Counted from the first letter of the stretch, positions 1-6,912 are shown. The stretch is DNA of 13,382 nucleotides from an uncultured Gluconobacter sp. (GCA_937880175.1 CALFLO010000023.1:1-13382), one strand, 5' to 3'. Translations and numbers: made by a program. The notes: generated by a model not told the origin, from the letters alone.

Positions 1-55
1 TATCGCTGGCCTAAATCCTTAGCGTAGGATTTCGCCCCCTCCCGCAAACGACCCC
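1..55. mobile_element. Outer end of a Tn5393-like Tn3-family transposon (partial)
   Basis: Read on the minus strand, bases 55 to 1 begin with GGGGTCGTTTGCGGGAGGGG, which from memory matches the start of the long (about 81 bp) inverted repeat of Tn5393. The GGGGTC opening is typical of Tn3-family ends. The following minus-strand bases, including CCTACGCTAAGG and GGCCAGCGATA, also resemble that repeat. The element extends leftward out of the window, so its genes cannot be seen. It lies inside the truncated-hemoglobin reading frame, so bases 56-60 (aataa) would be one copy of a 5-bp target duplication; the partner is outside the window. The transposon identity comes from recall, not a search. 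Confidence 0.72.
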
Positions 56-295
56 AATAAGATGGCGGTGGCGTAGTCGTGGATGACCATATTTGTCAGT
101 ATAGAGAGGTGGTCCGCCCAGCCATCCGGTAAGATATTCGAACAGCTTTTCTTCGGCACGGGTCAGTGAAGGAGGATGAACGGCACGGCAAGCCGCAGCT
201 TCCGGCAGAGTATCCATCAGAGTGTAGAAGCGCGCACATAGCTGACGCACCATTGTTTCCCCACCCAGTGCTTCATAGGGGGATATGTCTGTCAT
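56..295 (-). pseudogene. Truncated hemoglobin (group II/trHbO-like), 3' end lost to a transposon
   Basis: The minus-strand frame encodes a protein opening MTDISPYEALGGETMVRQLC, with the YxALGG opening and the FYTLMDTLPEA stretch typical of bacterial group II truncated hemoglobins, which bind heme for oxygen or NO chemistry in the cytoplasm. The segment KYGHPRLRHRHL carries the expected proximal heme-ligand histidine (F8). After RHRHL the family continues with a conserved PF-rich stretch, but here the frame enters the transposon end at base 55 and stops at about base 11. About 80 residues of a normal 130-145 remain; the G and H helices are missing, so the protein is probably non-functional. 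I chose the ATG at 295 because AGGA lies 7 nt upstream; an in-frame ATG at 370 would add 25 residues but has no visible ribosome site. Confidence 0.75.
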
Positions 296-595
296 TTCTT
301 TGTCCTGTAGATGATTTTTACTTTTCTGTTGCCGGATCCAGTCTGAAATTTGTGGCTGTCCTCCCGTCATGAAGGTCGCGGGTGTGAGATTATTTTTTCA
401 ATTTCAACGTTCGGAGCGTCGGATGTAGGTTTTTCCGGAATTTCCAGTCATTTTACATATTAGCATTGCATAATATTTAACTTCACGACTCCGGGATTTC
501 CTCTCCCTGTGAAAACAGGAAAGAAGAAATCATGGAAATCGCAGCGCAGGGGTATGCAATCTGATCGGCTGTTGGACTGACTGTTGTGGCTGCGC
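296..595. other. Intergenic region between rhodanese and hemoglobin genes
   Basis: This 300-bp stretch contains no convincing gene. It is AT-rich around 450-480, where several TAATAT/TAAAAT-like hexamers on the minus strand could serve as a -10 for the hemoglobin gene; I cannot pick one pair with confidence. An 8-bp palindrome ttccggaa occurs near 435. A short hairpin (CCTGT and ACAGG around a 4-nt loop, about 508-521) has no T-tract, so it is a weak terminator candidate for the rhodanese gene. No FNR- or NsrR-type box was obvious. Confidence 0.4.
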
Positions 596-1114
596 TTAGC
601 GGTTCCATGGAGCGTGAGCTACGACCCGTGCCAGGCCGCAAAAACCTGTCAGTCCAGCAACGGTAAGGCCCGCGCCAAAAAAGCCGGTCAGCAGGAAATA
701 CCATGGGCTTACAAAAAAGCCGAGAAGGCTGCCTGTGAGAACAAGTAATCCGATGATGAGTTGCACCTGACGGTCGAGGGGCAGGACTTTCCGGCCGCTT
801 CTTTGTAATGGCAGGCCTTCCTTCATCCAGGACTCGATGCCTCCTTCAAGATTATAGAGAGTGAGGCTGGGGTCTTCGGCCAATAGTTTCTTGCAGGCAG
901 AAGCACCACGACCACCCTTGCGACAATAAATGACCAGATTTTTGTCAGCATGAGGCGGCAGAATGGCCTTTTTGATTGAGCCCAGTGGCAGAAGGGTCGC
1001 GCCGGAAATGGACTCGGATGCAAATTCCGAGGGCTCTCGCACATCGACCAGGGCGACTTTCTTCTGCTCCAGCCAATCGTTCAGGGTTTTTGCATCCACG
1101 GACTGCATTGTCAT
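596..1114 (-). CDS. Membrane-anchored rhodanese, YgaP-like (rhodanese + DUF2892-type tail)
   Basis: A 172-residue protein, close to the length of E. coli YgaP (174). Residues 1-105 form a rhodanese domain with the family signature VDVREPSEF near residue 24 and an active-site loop CRKGGRG whose cysteine is residue 64; this cysteine would carry a persulfide during sulfur transfer from thiosulfate or other sulfane donors. Two hydrophobic segments follow (about 117-135 and 138-163), ending in GFCGLARVVAHAPWNR, the membrane tail seen in YgaP homologues, so the catalytic domain should be held at the cytoplasmic face of the inner membrane. The gene lies 18 bp downstream of the ArsR-type repressor gene on the same strand and is probably co-transcribed, as in E. 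coli ygaVP. AGGAAG lies 10 nt before the ATG at 1114; an in-frame ATG at 1108 is an alternative start. Confidence 0.88.
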   Translation of the reverse strand: MTMQSVDAKTLNDWLEQKKVALVDVREPSEFASESISGATLLPLGSIKKAILPPHADKNLVIYCRKGGRGASACKKLLAEDPSLTLYNLEGGIESWMKEGLPLQRSGRKVLPLDRQVQLIIGLLVLTGSLLGFFVSPWYFLLTGFFGAGLTVAGLTGFCGLARVVAHAPWNR

Positions 1115-1132
1115 TTTACATGAACTTCCTAA

Positions 1133-1456
1133 TCAAGGGTGTTCGCGACAGAAGATCAGCTGAAGCACGGCAAGTACTGCCTGTGCTTCAGCGCTGCAAA
1201 GTCGATAATAGATCATCAGGCCGCGTCGTTCTGAAGTAATCAGACCAGCATCTTTAAGTCGCGCCAGATGTTGAGACAGGGCCGACTGCGATAATCCAAC
1301 GGCTTCAGCGATATCTCCGACATTTTTTTCACCGGAGACAAGGTGGCACAGCACCATCAGTCGGTTGGCATTGGCGAGTTCCTTGAGAAACCTCTCTGCT
1401 TCCGAGGCATGACGCTGCATGGCTTCATGGGAGAGGGATAGGTTTCGTTTTTCCAC
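1133..1456 (-). CDS. ArsR-family repressor, BigR/SqrR/YgaV-like sulfur sensor
   Basis: A 107-residue winged-helix regulator. The helix-turn-helix spans about residues 45-73 (NVGDIAEAVGLSQSALSQHL), followed by the wing (GLITSERRGLMIYYRL). Cysteines at 37 and 103 are 66 residues apart, the same separation as the redox pair of SqrR (Cys41/Cys107) and BigR (Cys42/Cys108), which forms a tetrasulfide or disulfide with reactive sulfur and releases DNA. A third cysteine is residue 87. Metal-site motifs of ArsR/SmtB sensors (such as ELCVCDL) are absent. The start is GTG at 1456, supported by AAGG 7 nt upstream. It precedes the rhodanese gene by 18 bp, the same order as ygaV-ygaP, and has a palindromic operator candidate 25-44 bp upstream, consistent with autoregulation. 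Sulfur sensing is inferred from cysteine placement and context. Confidence 0.86.
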   Translation of the reverse strand: MEKRNLSLSHEAMQRHASEAERFLKELANANRLMVLCHLVSGEKNVGDIAEAVGLSQSALSQHLARLKDAGLITSERRGLMIYYRLCSAEAQAVLAVLQLIFCREHP

Positions 1457-1480
1457 GTTGATACCTTATTGCAGAATTCT

Positions 1481-1500
1481 ATTTTAGCAATATCTAAAAT
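1481..1500. promoter_or_regulatory. Palindromic operator candidate for the ArsR-type repressor
   Basis: A perfect inverted repeat with arms ATTTTAG and CTAAAAT and a 6-bp centre, in an AT-rich stretch 25-44 bp upstream of the repressor GTG start. Dyads of this size at this position are typical of ArsR-family operators. A second, overlapping dyad (TATTGC near 1468 and GCAATA near 1488) shares part of the site. Minus-strand promoter hexamers must overlap here (for example TTGCTA followed by TAAGGT 16 bp later), but no pair is close to consensus. Confidence 0.55.
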
Positions 1501-1590
1501 ACTTAATCCAAATCGTAAAGTGTCTTTCCGTATGGATGCCGGTATATGCCTCGTGAAATATGCCAGATAATGATTTCTGTAATTTCGTCT

Positions 1591-1619
1591 ATGTTTTCAA
1601 ATATTTTTTGAAAAAACAT
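1591..1619. other. AT-rich hairpin of unknown role
   Basis: The arms atgttttcaaa and tttgaaaaaacat pair almost perfectly (one extra A in the second arm) around a short T-rich loop. With A/T-rich arms it is thermodynamically modest. It could be a transcript end, a protein-binding dyad or chance in AT-rich DNA; nothing decides between these. Confidence 0.35.
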
Positions 1620-1710
1620 GGCATTCCACATCCTTTTCATGCGAATTGCAGAATGTCATCAGTTAGACGCCGGAAGCGAATAAGGATTGCAGTTTCCAGT
1701 GGTCTGCACT

Positions 1711-1749
1711 GAGTGTTTTTCCGGCTTTGGAAGCGGCAGAAAAACACTC
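1711..1749 (-). terminator. Hairpin downstream of the aminotransferase gene, probable terminator
   Basis: Perfect 11-bp arms gagtgtttttc (1711-1721) and gaaaaacactc (1739-1749) enclose a 17-nt centre that can itself pair partly. It lies 42 bp past the aminotransferase stop codon. The stem contains runs of A/T, but on the minus strand no T-tract follows the stem; on the plus strand the next bases are moderately T-rich (ataatttt). It may act as a stem-only or bidirectional terminator. Confidence 0.5.
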
Positions 1750-1790
1750 GGCATAATTTTCTTAACGAACAATGGGGGGAGTATGCCCCT

Positions 1791-2930
1791 TTATTTGTCC
1801 GTTTTCGCTGAAAACCAGGGAATCATGCGGGCAATAGCTTCTTCAATCCTGTCGGTTGAAACCGCGAAGCTGAAGCGCATGAATTTGTGGCCATTGACCG
1901 GGTCGAAATCAATTCCGGGCGCAGTTGCAACACCTGTATCGCGCAGCAGTTCTTCGCAAAATATCAGACTGTTGTCAGTCAGATGTCCGATATCGGCATA
2001 AACATAAAACGCGCCATCAGGGGGGGCTATATTGTTCAAGCCCATCTGTGGGAGAGCTTGCAGGAGAAGATCGCGGTTCTTGCGATAGGTCACAAGATGC
2101 CCTTCCAGCTCCTCGCTGCAATCAAAGGCGACCAGCCCGGCGTGCTGGCTCAGGGAAGAAGGTGTCAGGAACAGATTGCCCATGCGGGCACGCGCCTTGT
2201 CGATCATGTCTTCGGGAATGATCAGCCATCCCAGACGCCAGGGTGCCATGCTGAAATATTTGGAAAAGCTGTTCACGATCAGCGCTTCCGGTTCATATTC
2301 CAGAGCGCTGTGCGCTGGTTCACCATAGCTCAGACCGTGGTAAATTTCGTCGGAGATGATCCGGATATTGCGCTCGCGGCAGACGCGGACGATGGCGCGG
2401 AATTCCTGTTCCGGCAGGATGGTCCCCGTAGGGTTGGCGGGACTGGCGATAATCAGGGCGTCCGGTGCGGGCACAAGCGCTTCGATGGCGCGCGCTGTCA
2501 GTTGGAAGCGTTCTTTCTCGCCACACGGGATTTCAACCGGGACCATGTGAAGGCTTTTCAGCGTGTTGCGATAGGCAACGTAACCCGGCCGGGCCAGAGC
2601 AACGCGCATGCCGGGTGTGAGGCTGGACAGCAGGGCCAGAACCAGAGCCGGTGACGCGCCACAGGTCAGAATGACCTGCTGCGGGCGGATGCTGACGCCA
2701 TATGTGTCGTGATAATGCCGGGCGATCCGTTCACGAAGGGCCTGACTTTCCCAATATCCCATCGGATCTGTGGCCAGAACATGTTGTGCGCGTTCGATGG
2801 CCTTGGTCGGCGCCCCGGTGGAGGGCTGGCCAAATTCCATGTGAATGATGTCCTGTCCCTCGGCTGCGAGACGGTGGGCCAGAGCGCTGAGTTCAATGGC
2901 GTGGAACGGTGCGATTTCGGGAACGGACAT
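1791..2930 (-). CDS. PLP-dependent aminotransferase, class I/II (fold type I)
   Basis: A 379-residue cytoplasmic enzyme of normal length for class I/II aminotransferases, which move an amino group between an amino acid and a 2-oxo acid. Visible signatures are HMEFGQPSTGAP near the start, the glycine-rich LTCGASPAL loop, SPANPTGT in the middle, the ISDEIYHGL aspartate/tyrosine pair that contacts PLP, and NSFSKYFSMAPWRLGW, whose lysine (about residue 224) should form the Schiff base with PLP. A C-terminal FMRFSFA segment would hold the substrate-carboxylate arginine. I cannot assign the substrate; a general aromatic/aspartate-type enzyme is possible. The ATG at 2930 lacks a clear ribosome site but gives the expected N-terminus. 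It is divergent from the pabB-like fragment, with 118 bp between them, and appears monocistronic with a hairpin after the stop. Confidence 0.85.
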   Translation of the reverse strand: MSVPEIAPFHAIELSALAHRLAAEGQDIIHMEFGQPSTGAPTKAIERAQHVLATDPMGYWESQALRERIARHYHDTYGVSIRPQQVILTCGASPALVLALLSSLTPGMRVALARPGYVAYRNTLKSLHMVPVEIPCGEKERFQLTARAIEALVPAPDALIIASPANPTGTILPEQEFRAIVRVCRERNIRIISDEIYHGLSYGEPAHSALEYEPEALIVNSFSKYFSMAPWRLGWLIIPEDMIDKARARMGNLFLTPSSLSQHAGLVAFDCSEELEGHLVTYRKNRDLLLQALPQMGLNNIAPPDGAFYVYADIGHLTDNSLIFCEELLRDTGVATAPGIDFDPVNGHKFMRFSFAVSTDRIEEAIARMIPWFSAKTDK

Positions 2931-3048
2931 GCATGACCCATGGGGTTGTCTGAAACTTTGGCCCTGATAGCAGAGATGGAATGAAAGAGGAAAAAGACCA
3001 GCACAAAGACGCTTAATCTTCTGCTGCGAACCGGGCTAAAAAGCACGA
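2931..3048. promoter_or_regulatory. Divergent promoter region, aminotransferase / pabB-like gene
   Basis: The 118 bp between the two divergent starts must hold both promoters unless transcription enters from elsewhere. I see no strong -35/-10 pair and no obvious operator dyad. The assignment rests on gene orientation only. Confidence 0.3.
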
Positions 3049-3521
3049 ATGATATGTTCCGAGATTTTCAAGACAGAGCTTGCTTGGCGCCCGCCCGAGG
3101 ATTTTCTCGGATTTGCTTCCGGAGCATCGTCCTGCGTCATGCTGGACAGCGGTGGAGAGTCGCCTGAAGGGCGCTGGTCATGGCTCTGTCCACGACCAGT
3201 CTCCACACTCGTGTTGCGACAGGGGGGTTCTGAAGCGTGACGGTGTGGAAATCGCGCAGGGGACGGATGTCTGGTCTTGTATCCGTGCGATGTTGCGTCC
3301 ACGCAGTGCGGAAGATCTGCCTTTTCCCGGAGGCGTGATCGGTTTGGCGTCTTATGAAGCGGGCATGCGGCTGGAGCGGATTGCGTCACGGCACATGAGC
3401 GATGAACCCGAACTCATTGCCATGCTGTGTGATGATTTTTTCGCTTTTGACCGGCTGGAAAAGCGCCTTTGGTGGGTCAGTCATTCGGCAGCGCCTGTGC
3501 CGGAAATTCCGGTCGTTCTGG
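3049..3521 (+). pseudogene. pabB: PabB-like aminodeoxychorismate synthase component I, frameshifted and cut by IS1380
   Basis: Frame 1 from the ATG at 3049 encodes TELAWRPPEDFLGF, then a VMLDS stretch and GRWSWLC, resembling PabB N-termini; it would stop at 3240. The similarity continues in the next frame with VLKRDGVEIAQGTDVW and LPFPGGVIGLASYEAGMRLE, typical of the N-terminal domain of PabB, which makes 4-amino-4-deoxychorismate for folate synthesis. Removing one G from the six-G run at 3222-3227 joins the frames. Similarity ends at about VVLDAE, where IS1380 begins; the C-terminal chorismate-binding catalytic domain is absent from the window. About 157 of roughly 400-450 residues remain, so the gene is dead. 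TrpE is an alternative, but the GGVIGLASYE stretch and context fit PabB better. Confidence 0.65.
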
Positions 3522-5171
3522 ACGCGGAAATCTCACAGAAGGGTTGTACATCGGGTTAGATTATGAAAAAGTCTGTTTTGCACAAAAGAAATTTTCGTAA
3601 TCTATAAGAAAACCCGATGCAGACAGAGTGTAGCGCAGGCGCGTATGAGTTTCCAGCCTCCTGTGGACGGCGTGTTGTGGCCCGTTTTGACGGGGGTCGC
3701 ATGAGTTCGGATGGGGGCGTCATTCTGGTGAAGCAGGCTGATGACATTCTGGGTCTCAGCCGCCGCTTTGCTGCCTGTTTTCGCGATGAACGGCATCCCG
3801 GCTTTGTGGAATACCGGGTTGAAGACCTTGTCCGTCAGCGGATCATGGGCCTGGCACTGGGCTATGAAGATCTCAATGATCACGATGCCCTGCGGCATGA
3901 CCTGATCTTTGGTCTGGCCTCGGGCCGTCTGTCAGGAGGCCGGGCAAACTGCGCAGCATTGGCTGGCAAATCTACACTGAACCGGTTGGAGCGCAGTGGG
4001 CAGCAGGCAGATCGTTACTGCCGCATCATTGCTGATCATGAGGCCCTGGCTACCCTGTTCGTCACGCTCTTCCTTGACCAGCATGAGCACGCACCCGCCC
4101 GGATCGTTCTGGATGTGGATGCCACCGATGACCGTATCCATGGCCATCAGGAAGGCCGCGCCTTTCATGGATATTACGGCCATAACTGCTATCTTCCCCT
4201 GTATGTCTTCTGCGGGGACCATCTCCTCAGCGCTACCCTGCGCACGGCAGACAGGGACCCGGGGAAGGAAGCACTGGCAGACATCCGCCGGATCGTGGAG
4301 CAGATCAGGAGCCGTTGGCCCCGGGTGCGTATCCTGGTGCGTGGGGACAGCGGTTTCGCCCGGGACAGTCTGATGACATGGTGCGAAGACAACCACGTTG
4401 ACTTCCTGTTCGGGCTTGCAGGCAACACCCGCCTGTATGACCGGATTGCCTCTTTGTCCGCTGAGGTTCGTGACGAAGCCGCCACGACAGGCAGAGCTGC
4501 GCGCGGTTTCGCCTCCTTTGACTGGATCACAAAGGACAGCTGGACGCGCCGCAGGCGGGTGGTGGCCAAGGCCGAATGGCGCCACGGCAACCGCTATCAT
4601 CGCTTTATTGTCACCACGCTACCGCAGGGAATGTCCGACCCCCGCCATCTCTACGAACAGATTTACTGCGCACGCGGGGATATGGAAAACCGCATCAAGG
4701 AATGCCAGATGGATCTGTTCTCAGACAGGACCTCGTCCCACACCATCCGGGCCAACCAGCTCCGGCTGTGGTTCTCGGCCGCAGCCTATGTCCTGCTGAC
4801 CGCTCTGCAAAGACTGGCCCTTGGGCAGACCAGCCTGGAGAAGGCGACCTGTGGCACCATACGCGCACGACTGCTCAAAATCGCAACAGTCGTAAAGGTC
4901 AGCGTGCGTCGAATTGTCCTGTCCATGCCCGATATATTCCCTTGCCAGCACGAATTCGCCCTCGCTCATGCACGATTGCGAAGGCTCCGCCAGGCTTCCT
5001 GACGAAACAGACAGTGCACAGACCACATAGCTTCCACCAACACTGCCTTCTCAGGCCGTGACACCCTCACTGCGTTCAGAACCCGCCGCCAGAAGCAGAA
5101 TATCGTCAATATTCCAGATCGGGCTCCTGTGGGATGACTGAATTCTACAAAATGACCCGAAATTGCCTCAA
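3522..5171 (+). mobile_element. IS1380-family insertion sequence, copy 1
   Basis: This 1650-bp block recurs directly after itself, sharing one base at 5171. The left end (acgcggaaatctcac) and the reverse complement of the right end (ttgaggcaatttcgg) agree at 8 of 15 aligned positions, a weak inverted repeat; the exact termini could be a few bases inside. It cuts the pabB-like gene at its left. The right border TCAA fits the TCAR target duplication I recall for IS1380, but the left border (tgga or gacgc) does not match it, so no duplication can be shown. The transposase gene fills most of the element, with 168 bp of non-coding sequence after its stop. Confidence 0.85.
3617..5002 (+). CDS. tnpA: IS1380-family DDE transposase, copy 1
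   Basis: A 461-residue transposase that cuts and rejoins the element ends. It has the IS1380 opening RVVARFDGGRMSSDGGVILV, a first catalytic aspartate in LDVDATDD (166-172), a second in VRGDSGFA (D244), and the Y-x2-R-x3-E signature in YCARGDMENRIKE that places the catalytic glutamate at 357. The ORF is uninterrupted and of family length, so it may be active. The ATG at 3617 is preceded by an A-rich leader (ataagaaaacccg) with no strong ribosome site. TTGCAC near 3578 and TATAAG near 3603 could be an internal promoter, with a long 19-bp spacing. The protein is identical to that of copy 2. Confidence 0.93.
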   Translation: MQTECSAGAYEFPASCGRRVVARFDGGRMSSDGGVILVKQADDILGLSRRFAACFRDERHPGFVEYRVEDLVRQRIMGLALGYEDLNDHDALRHDLIFGLASGRLSGGRANCAALAGKSTLNRLERSGQQADRYCRIIADHEALATLFVTLFLDQHEHAPARIVLDVDATDDRIHGHQEGRAFHGYYGHNCYLPLYVFCGDHLLSATLRTADRDPGKEALADIRRIVEQIRSRWPRVRILVRGDSGFARDSLMTWCEDNHVDFLFGLAGNTRLYDRIASLSAEVRDEAATTGRAARGFASFDWITKDSWTRRRRVVAKAEWRHGNRYHRFIVTTLPQGMSDPRHLYEQIYCARGDMENRIKECQMDLFSDRTSSHTIRANQLRLWFSAAAYVLLTALQRLALGQTSLEKATCGTIRARLLKIATVVKVSVRRIVLSMPDIFPCQHEFALAHARLRRLRQAS

Positions 5172-6820
5172 CGCGGAAATCTCACAGAAGGGTTGTACAT
5201 CGGGTTAGATTATGAAAAAGTCTGTTTTGCACAAAAGAAATTTTCGTAATCTATAAGAAAACCCGATGCAGACAGAGTGTAGCGCAGGCGCGTATGAGTT
5301 TCCAGCCTCCTGTGGACGGCGTGTTGTGGCCCGTTTTGACGGGGGTCGCATGAGTTCGGATGGGGGCGTCATTCTGGTGAAGCAGGCTGATGACATTCTG
5401 GGTCTCAGCCGCCGCTTTGCTGCCTGTTTTCGCGATGAACGGCATCCCGGCTTTGTGGAATACCGGGTTGAAGACCTTGTCCGTCAGCGGATCATGGGCC
5501 TGGCACTGGGCTATGAAGATCTCAATGATCACGATGCCCTGCGGCATGACCTGATCTTTGGTCTGGCCTCGGGCCGTCTGTCAGGAGGCCGGGCAAACTG
5601 CGCAGCATTGGCTGGCAAATCTACACTGAACCGGTTGGAGCGCAGTGGGCAGCAGGCAGATCGTTACTGCCGCATCATTGCTGATCATGAGGCCCTGGCT
5701 ACCCTGTTCGTCACGCTCTTCCTTGACCAGCATGAGCACGCACCCGCCCGGATCGTTCTGGATGTGGATGCCACCGATGACCGTATCCATGGCCATCAGG
5801 AAGGCCGCGCCTTTCATGGATATTACGGCCATAACTGCTATCTTCCCCTGTATGTCTTCTGCGGGGACCATCTCCTCAGCGCTACCCTGCGCACGGCAGA
5901 CAGGGACCCGGGGAAGGAAGCACTGGCAGACATCCGCCGGATCGTGGAGCAGATCAGGAGCCGTTGGCCCCGGGTGCGTATCCTGGTGCGTGGGGACAGC
6001 GGTTTCGCCCGGGACAGTCTGATGACATGGTGCGAAGACAACCACGTTGACTTCCTGTTCGGGCTTGCAGGCAACACCCGCCTGTATGACCGGATTGCCT
6101 CTTTGTCCGCTGAGGTTCGTGACGAAGCCGCCACGACAGGCAGAGCTGCGCGCGGTTTCGCCTCCTTTGACTGGATCACAAAGGACAGCTGGACGCGCCG
6201 CAGGCGGGTGGTGGCCAAGGCCGAATGGCGCCACGGCAACCGCTATCATCGCTTTATTGTCACCACGCTACCGCAGGGAATGTCCGACCCCCGCCATCTC
6301 TACGAACAGATTTACTGCGCACGCGGGGATATGGAAAACCGCATCAAGGAATGCCAGATGGATCTGTTCTCAGACAGGACCTCGTCCCACACCATCCGGG
6401 CCAACCAGCTCCGGCTGTGGTTCTCGGCCGCAGCCTATGTCCTGCTGACCGCTCTGCAAAGACTGGCCCTTGGGCAGACCAGCCTGGAGAAGGCGACCTG
6501 TGGCACCATACGCGCACGACTGCTCAAAATCGCAACAGTCGTAAAGGTCAGCGTGCGTCGAATTGTCCTGTCCATGCCCGATATATTCCCTTGCCAGCAC
6601 GAATTCGCCCTCGCTCATGCACGATTGCGAAGGCTCCGCCAGGCTTCCTGACGAAACAGACAGTGCACAGACCACATAGCTTCCACCAACACTGCCTTCT
6701 CAGGCCGTGACACCCTCACTGCGTTCAGAACCCGCCGCCAGAAGCAGAATATCGTCAATATTCCAGATCGGGCTCCTGTGGGATGACTGAATTCTACAAA
6801 ATGACCCGAAACTGCCTCAA
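5171..6820 (+). mobile_element. IS1380-family insertion sequence, copy 2, head to tail with copy 1
   Basis: The same 1650-bp block in the same orientation, offset by 1649 bp. The one difference I found is near the right end: T at 5163 in copy 1, C at 6812 in copy 2. TCAA borders this copy on both sides (5168-5171 and 6817-6820), which could be a 4-bp target duplication if the element proper is 5172-6816, although the left TCAA is also the right border of copy 1. It abuts the IS1111-like element on the right. Confidence 0.85.
5266..6651 (+). CDS. tnpA: IS1380-family DDE transposase, copy 2
   Basis: Identical in protein sequence to the copy 1 transposase (461 residues, D166-D172 region, D244, E357 in the Y-x2-R-x3-E signature). 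The gene is intact, so the tandem pair has two potential sources of transposase. Its upstream region is the junction of the two elements instead of chromosomal DNA, which may change its expression compared with copy 1. Confidence 0.93.
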   Translation: MQTECSAGAYEFPASCGRRVVARFDGGRMSSDGGVILVKQADDILGLSRRFAACFRDERHPGFVEYRVEDLVRQRIMGLALGYEDLNDHDALRHDLIFGLASGRLSGGRANCAALAGKSTLNRLERSGQQADRYCRIIADHEALATLFVTLFLDQHEHAPARIVLDVDATDDRIHGHQEGRAFHGYYGHNCYLPLYVFCGDHLLSATLRTADRDPGKEALADIRRIVEQIRSRWPRVRILVRGDSGFARDSLMTWCEDNHVDFLFGLAGNTRLYDRIASLSAEVRDEAATTGRAARGFASFDWITKDSWTRRRRVVAKAEWRHGNRYHRFIVTTLPQGMSDPRHLYEQIYCARGDMENRIKECQMDLFSDRTSSHTIRANQLRLWFSAAAYVLLTALQRLALGQTSLEKATCGTIRARLLKIATVVKVSVRRIVLSMPDIFPCQHEFALAHARLRRLRQAS

Positions 6821-6832
6821 GTGTGAGATGGG

Positions 6833-6845
6833 GTGGTTGCCGTCC
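6833..6845 (+). repeat. Left subterminal inverted repeat of the IS1111-like element
   Basis: The sequence gtggttgccgtcc is an exact reverse complement of 8189-8201 (ggacggcaaccac). Its placement inside the tip and its length match subterminal repeats described for IS1111-group elements. Confidence 0.8.
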
Positions 6846-6912
6846 TCCCCGCACGGCATCGCAATGTGCCAGAATGGTCGTTGGAAGAAACGACTGCGCG
6901 AAAGGACGGCAG

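Larger units (their letters stand above)
1457..1790. other. Intergenic region between aminotransferase and repressor
   Basis: A 334-bp gap on the downstream side of the aminotransferase and upstream of the repressor. It holds the operator dyad (1481-1500), an AT-rich hairpin (about 1591-1619) and a longer hairpin (1711-1749). I see no credible gene in it; open frames here lack ribosome sites and family features. The separation and the hairpins suggest that the repressor-rhodanese unit is transcribed independently of the aminotransferase. Confidence 0.5.

Noticed and set aside
1591..1619. An attachment site or riboswitch
   Set aside because: The AT-rich dyad has no repeated partner in the window and no conserved riboswitch features; it is left as a hairpin of unknown role.
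1887..2654. A 255-codon open frame on the plus strand opposite the aminotransferase
   Set aside because: It is antisense to a well-supported gene, has no family features, and open antisense frames are common in GC-rich DNA.
3932..4600. A 222-codon minus-strand open frame inside IS1380, repeated at 5581-6249
   Set aside because: It is the antisense shadow of the transposase gene; its duplication only reflects the duplicated IS. It has no ribosome site or known domain.
3522..6820. Long direct repeats as a composite transposon with cargo
   Set aside because: The two IS1380 copies are directly adjacent, with no room for cargo between them.
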